From NCBI GenBank assembly GCA_021790195.1, contig JAJYIF010000029.1, positions 1 to 38,813 on the forward strand: 38,813 bases of DNA, in the 5' to 3' direction. The stretch comes from Nitrospirota bacterium. Its GTDB lineage: Bacteria > Nitrospirota > Thermodesulfovibrionia > Thermodesulfovibrionales > UBA9159. The translations under genes were made by a program, and so were the position numbers. Shown here piece by piece: positions 35,793 through 38,813 of the stretch (position 1 is the first letter of the stretch; each line of letters begins with the position of its first letter). The notes beneath the pieces are model-generated. The model did not search any database. It had not been told where the DNA came from and worked only from the letters and a program-made list of their open reading frames with translations.

Positions 35793-36371
35793 TTACGCCA
35801 TCCCTGCGTGCTTTCTTTCGTGTCGTTCCATGAGATAGAACATGCCGCCGGCCATGGCAAATACAAGGACCATAACTATCCAGTGGGGAAGGCCCAGCAC
35901 CTCAGGAAGCAATGCCCCTCCCATCTGCGAAGACATGTAGAAGGCCTCGACATCCTGATAGATAATACCGAAGACGAGAGACCCCGCCACTATGCCGATC
36001 ATAGTGACCAGTGCGTCTATCCTTCCCGAAGCAAAACCCGCCACAGCAGTCCCAGGGCAATAGCCGCTGATCAGGAAACCGAGACCGAACAGTCCTCCTC
36101 CTACAATCTGGGGCCAGAAAAAGGTCGGAACAATCCAGACCCTGCTCATATCCAGTAATCTCAGGTCTGAAAGCAGGTACAATCCCGTGGCGCCGACGAG
36201 TATTGCCGTAAACATCGCCTTCGGGACGGCAAAGTCCGTGAAATAGAAGACCCCCGTCAGCTTATGGGGATCGCCGAGCCCCCCCCGTTCGAGGAAAAGA
36301 CCGAAGAAGAACCCGAGTATTATAGCAAACAGGAGTCCCGTGCTCTGACTGAATACAAAGGGCGCCGTCAT
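35793..36371 (-). CDS. YeeE/YedE-family transporter half, second gene
   Basis: A 192-aa membrane protein with about five hydrophobic segments and the YeeE/YedE signature FLISGYCPGTAVAGFASGR, where Cys105 is the conserved sulfur-handling residue. Family members (TsuA type) import thiosulfate or move other sulfur species, often as a fused or two-gene pair. ATG 36371 was chosen because AGGAGG lies 8 bases before it. The overlapping ATGA with the upstream half shows translational coupling. The tail is short and basic (ERHERKHAG). Substrate is not shown by sequence. Confidence 0.9.
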   Translation of the reverse strand: MTAPFVFSQSTGLLFAIILGFFFGLFLERGGLGDPHKLTGVFYFTDFAVPKAMFTAILVGATGLYLLSDLRLLDMSRVWIVPTFFWPQIVGGGLFGLGFLISGYCPGTAVAGFASGRIDALVTMIGIVAGSLVFGIIYQDVEAFYMSSQMGGALLPEVLGLPHWIVMVLVFAMAGGMFYLMERHERKHAGMA

Positions 36372-36877
36372 GACCATAACCTCCTGGAAAACGCCGCGCC
36401 GAGGTATCCGGCGGCAAACATCGAGATAACGAATATCCATCCCGCAAGCGCCAGCTGGGCGCCGCCGGACAGGGCCACTCCACTCGTGCAACCCCTTGCC
36501 AGCCTGCTCGCGAATCCGATCAGGATGCCTCCTCCGAATGCGGTCAGAAGTCTCGCAGTGTTGCCCATATGTGCGGGCCTGTCGAATCTCAGCTTAAAAT
36601 TCCTGCTCGCAATCGAGGCGGCAAGAGCGCCCAGGAAGAGCCCGCCTATCTCGAAAAGGACCCAGTTGAGCAATGGCGCCTCGACATTGAGATATTGCGC
36701 GAAATACTTCAGTTTGTGCGCATACTCCGGATCGATTTTGCCGAAACCCACACCGCTGAGGAGCGAGAACGCGCTCGACGCTCCGAGTCCCCAGCCCGTG
36801 ATAACGAACGTTGCGAGAAGGGTCAAACCCAGACCCACTCCAGCAATATACGGTGACCAGAAATTGTTCTTTCCCAT
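36368..36877 (-). CDS. YeeE/YedE-family transporter half, first gene
   Basis: A 169-aa membrane protein with four or so hydrophobic helices and the conserved ASRLARGCTSGVALSGGAQL motif, with Cys130 as the key residue. Together with the second gene it supplies the two Cys-containing repeats that form one transporter in TsuA. ATG 36877 was chosen with GGAGG 5 bases upstream; an ATG four codons earlier overlaps that site. Promoter and palindrome lie at 36933-36987. The module fits sulfur-species uptake in the same cell as TusA/DsrE, though the loci are 20 kb apart. Confidence 0.9.
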   Translation of the reverse strand: MGKNNFWSPYIAGVGLGLTLLATFVITGWGLGASSAFSLLSGVGFGKIDPEYAHKLKYFAQYLNVEAPLLNWVLFEIGGLFLGALAASIASRNFKLRFDRPAHMGNTARLLTAFGGGILIGFASRLARGCTSGVALSGGAQLALAGWIFVISMFAAGYLGAAFSRRLWS

Positions 36878-36932
36878 CACACCCTCCATGGTCTAAGGTT
36901 CATAATTCATTCTACCATGCAATTGTTACTTA

Positions 36933-36952
36933 AGTTGCTAAATTGTGCAACT
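36933..36952. promoter_or_regulatory. Inverted repeat, candidate operator of the YeeE/YedE pair
   Basis: AGTTGC and GCAACT flank 8 bases, and the similarity extends outward to TTAAG/CTTAA with small gaps. It sits just downstream of the -10 box, a repressor-like position. ArsR-type sulfur-responsive repressors use sites of this sort; that is only a suggestion. Confidence 0.45.
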
Positions 36953-36957
36953 GCTTA

Positions 36958-36987
36958 ATTATAGCCTTGTACGGTTTTATAAAGCAA
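36958..36987 (-). promoter_or_regulatory. Promoter of the YeeE/YedE pair
   Basis: A perfect TATAAT at 36958-36963 and TTGCTT at 36982-36987 on the minus strand, 18 bases apart. The leader is about 75 bases. Confidence 0.6.
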
Positions 36988-37035
36988 CATATTTATCCTT
37001 GTTGGTTGGGCTTAGGTAGTTTGTGAGAGGGATTG

Positions 37036-37061
37036 AAAAAGGGGGACGAATGTCCCCCTTT
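37036..37061 (-). terminator. Rho-independent terminator of the FadL-family gene
   Basis: On the minus strand AAAGGGGGAC and GTCCCCCTTT pair around a 4-base loop and run into T residues. It lies 13 bases beyond the stop codon. Confidence 0.9.
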
Positions 37062-37073
37062 ATTGGGACCTAA

Positions 37074-38372
37074 TTAGAACCTGAAGGTGAGACCGAACTC
37101 AACGCTGTCTTCACTGAGCGTAGACTGAAGCGTGGTCGGCTGGCCGGCGATATTGGTGCCGCTTTCACTAAGTGTCTCTTTGAAGCCGTGTGTATAGCCG
37201 GCGTTGACGACAAACTTCTTTGAGAATTCATAACCGACTCCCATTGTGACATGCTGTTTCACAATCGCAGGAAACCCGATCATCCTGAATGTCTCGTAAT
37301 AGTAACGGGGAATCTGCACGCCCTGGACATTAACATTATTAGTGGGCGAATAGGCGCCGTCAAAGTTGCCGTGCTGCCTCACCGGGTTGTCGCCGTAGTT
37401 ATATCCTACGCGCAGTGCAAGTTGCTTCACCGGCTTGAACTGGGCACCCAGGGCCAGGACCCACTGGTCCTTCCAGTCAAAGTCTTTATACCCGGTCGCG
37501 TCAGCCCAGTTTATCCACCTTCCATTTGCTTCAAGCAACAAACAGTCTTTAACGGGCTCAACTGCTACGCCGATTCCGACCTGCTGCGGGGACTCGAGTT
37601 TCAGGTTGTCCGCCACACCGTCGCCGTTAAAATCAGCGACATTCTTGAACTTCACCTCCTGGGGAGTAATATACGTCGCTCCGACCGAAATCATATCGGT
37701 GAGTTTGTATATAGCGCCAAGCTGTGCGCCGAGTGCATAATTAAAGGAAGACCCGCTCCCGAGATCAAGGCTGTCATAGTCGATATGTACGGCAAGACCT
37801 ACGGAAAAGCTTTCATTCGGCTGAAAGGCAATTGAGGGCGCAAATTTCATGATCTGCAACTGCGTGTCCGTCCCCGCAGCCAGGGGGAACTGTCCCATCG
37901 GGCCGAAGTTAAAATGCTGCGGATCATTGATAGCTGTATTTCTATAGTCCACGCCGAGACCCGACACACCGTAGGCGGCTATGCCGAATCTCCAGAGGGG
38001 GAACGCGCTGGTGATCGGGACAGACAAGCCGATCGCCGGGATCGCATAGACTTTCTTGTCGCTGTCCGCAGAAATATTGAAGGCCGGCATAGGTCCGAAC
38101 GCCTGGCCGCTGATACTGGCCTTCACCTTAGGCATGAATAATGTGCCCGCAAAGTCAAACCCTGAACCAGGGCAATAAGGACCAAAACACATGGCGGCCG
38201 GGTTCGAGAATACGGCGCTGATGGCATCCTGCGGCGCGGCAATGCCGACACCACCCATGCTCCTCGAAATGGGGCCGATGCTGATCAGATTGTCGCCGTT
38301 AGTTGCCATGGCCGGAGCAGAAAGAAAAACGACCAAACTAAAAAGCAGCAAAAATATCAAACTTCTCCGCAT
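37074..38372 (-). CDS. FadL/OmpP1/TodX-family outer-membrane transport protein
   Basis: A 432-aa outer-membrane beta-barrel for hydrophobic compounds. A signal peptide (cleaved after about AMA, residue 23) is followed by the family's hatch motif SRSMGGVGIAAPQDAISAVF and SNPAAMCF (normally NPA). Many amphipathic strands and a terminal Phe (EFGLTFRF) end it. The length is normal. AAGGAGG lies 6 bases before the ATG, and a terminator follows, so it appears monocistronic or ends a transcript that begins with the partial gene at the right edge. Possible substrates are fatty acids or aromatics; not shown. Confidence 0.93.
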   Translation of the reverse strand: MRRSLIFLLLFSLVVFLSAPAMATNGDNLISIGPISRSMGGVGIAAPQDAISAVFSNPAAMCFGPYCPGSGFDFAGTLFMPKVKASISGQAFGPMPAFNISADSDKKVYAIPAIGLSVPITSAFPLWRFGIAAYGVSGLGVDYRNTAINDPQHFNFGPMGQFPLAAGTDTQLQIMKFAPSIAFQPNESFSVGLAVHIDYDSLDLGSGSSFNYALGAQLGAIYKLTDMISVGATYITPQEVKFKNVADFNGDGVADNLKLESPQQVGIGVAVEPVKDCLLLEANGRWINWADATGYKDFDWKDQWVLALGAQFKPVKQLALRVGYNYGDNPVRQHGNFDGAYSPTNNVNVQGVQIPRYYYETFRMIGFPAIVKQHVTMGVGYEFSKKFVVNAGYTHGFKETLSESGTNIAGQPTTLQSTLSEDSVEFGLTFRF

Positions 38373-38470
38373 ATCTACCTCCTTATTGAATTCTGATTTC
38401 CTTTACCTCTACCCCCGTTAAGACTAAAACTCTCTTATTGTTCTTCTTCACCCCCTTTCAAAAAAGACAA

Positions 38471-38813
38471 TTATTTGAGATCGGCCTTGACCATATCTAC
38501 GATCTCCCCTTGTATCTGACCGGGCATCCTCATGTTCTTCATGAAGGCCCACATGCCTGCGTCCTCGAAATAAAGCTTCATCCTGTACATCTCATCGAGG
38601 ACCGCGACTTTGACCTTGCCCGCGTCTTTGAAAACAACGACCTCTATGGGAAACGCCGAGTTGTGATCGATCCCCGGAAACCTGTAGGAATCGGAGGAGC
38701 GTTTTTCTCCTGCGATACCAAAGGCCCGCCCTTCCATCTTCGGTTCCGTCACTCCAAAAATTATAGCGCCATTCGGCGAAAGGTCAAGAGTGTAAATCAA
38801 TTTCCAGCCTTTT
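38471..38813 (-). CDS. Conserved hypothetical protein, 5' end outside window
   Basis: At least 113 residues, with the frame open to the right edge, so the start is not visible. The in-window TTG at 38800 is unlikely to be the true start, because the coding-like sequence GWKLIYTLDLS crosses it. The most distinctive part is FPIEVVVFKDAGKVKVAVLDEMYRM, followed by MKNMRMPGQIQGEIVDMV. The VVVF-x3-GK-VKVAVLD pattern is reminiscent of DUF302 proteins, but I am not sure. It lies 98 bases upstream of the FadL-family gene on the same strand. Confidence 0.55.
   Translation of the reverse strand, partial: KGWKLIYTLDLSPNGAIIFGVTEPKMEGRAFGIAGEKRSSDSYRFPGIDHNSAFPIEVVVFKDAGKVKVAVLDEMYRMKLYFEDAGMWAFMKNMRMPGQIQGEIVDMVKADLK

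Noticed and set aside
1-38813. tRNA, rRNA, CRISPR array or complete insertion sequence
   Set aside because: I saw no tRNA-like cloverleaf arms, conserved rRNA segments, regularly spaced repeats or transposase genes while reading both strands. A covariance search could still find a missed small RNA.

Overview
The window reads as a chromosomal segment of a moderately GC-rich anaerobic Gram-negative bacterium with outer-membrane proteins. A Nitrospirota or deltaproteobacterial-type organism is the best guess. The grounds are a very large multiheme cytochrome c with mixed CxxCH and CxxxxCH motifs, a selenocysteine formate dehydrogenase, TusA/DsrE and YeeE/YedE sulfur proteins, and a split transketolase followed by ftsEX-envC-ctpA. 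This taxonomic call is inference. Almost every gene lies on the minus strand. Only the fmdE-like gene, the sigma-54 activator and bacterioferritin are on the plus strand.

Region 1 (1-7.1 kb): the N-terminal 2034 residues of a giant exported cytochrome with 32 heme motifs, a Cys-rich spacer repeat and a LamG-type domain, cut by the window edge. Upstream of it are a 92-aa membrane protein and a palindrome-rich intergenic region. Region 2 (7.1-13.5 kb): the operon fdoG(Sec)-fdoH-fdoI-fdhE for a membrane-bound periplasmic formate dehydrogenase, with a divergent FmdE-family gene behind a near-consensus sigma-70 promoter. Formate oxidation could supply electrons to the quinone pool and on to cytochromes such as the one in region 1; this link is inferred.

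Region 3 (13.5-17.9 kb): a gene graveyard (a 151-bp MITE-like element, a TPR remnant, a DUF3373-like beta-barrel remnant), then dsrE and tusA. These two lie behind a sigma-54 promoter and are divergent from a PAS/AAA+/Fis activator with a cysteine-rich PAS domain. Bacterioferritin and cutA follow.

Region 4 (18-26.8 kb): an M29-type aminopeptidase, a tiny lipoprotein ORF, and a defence island. The island runs brnT-brnA, then mod, a small Phd/YefM-like gene with a probable frameshift, a DUF559 endonuclease cassette bracketed by inverted hairpin repeats, and a type III-like Res carrying extra C-terminal HEPN-like and unrecognised domains.

Region 5 (27-35.5 kb): a long housekeeping run in transcription order: conserved hypothetical, split transketolase, ftsE, ftsX, envC, ctpA, a DnaQ/PolB-like exonuclease, purF. 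Several junctions show 4-base start/stop overlaps. Region 6 (35.8-38.8 kb): two YeeE/YedE half-transporters behind a promoter with a palindromic operator-like site, a FadL-family porin with a clear terminator, and a partial hypothetical gene at the right edge. I saw no rRNA, tRNA, CRISPR array or complete insertion sequence.
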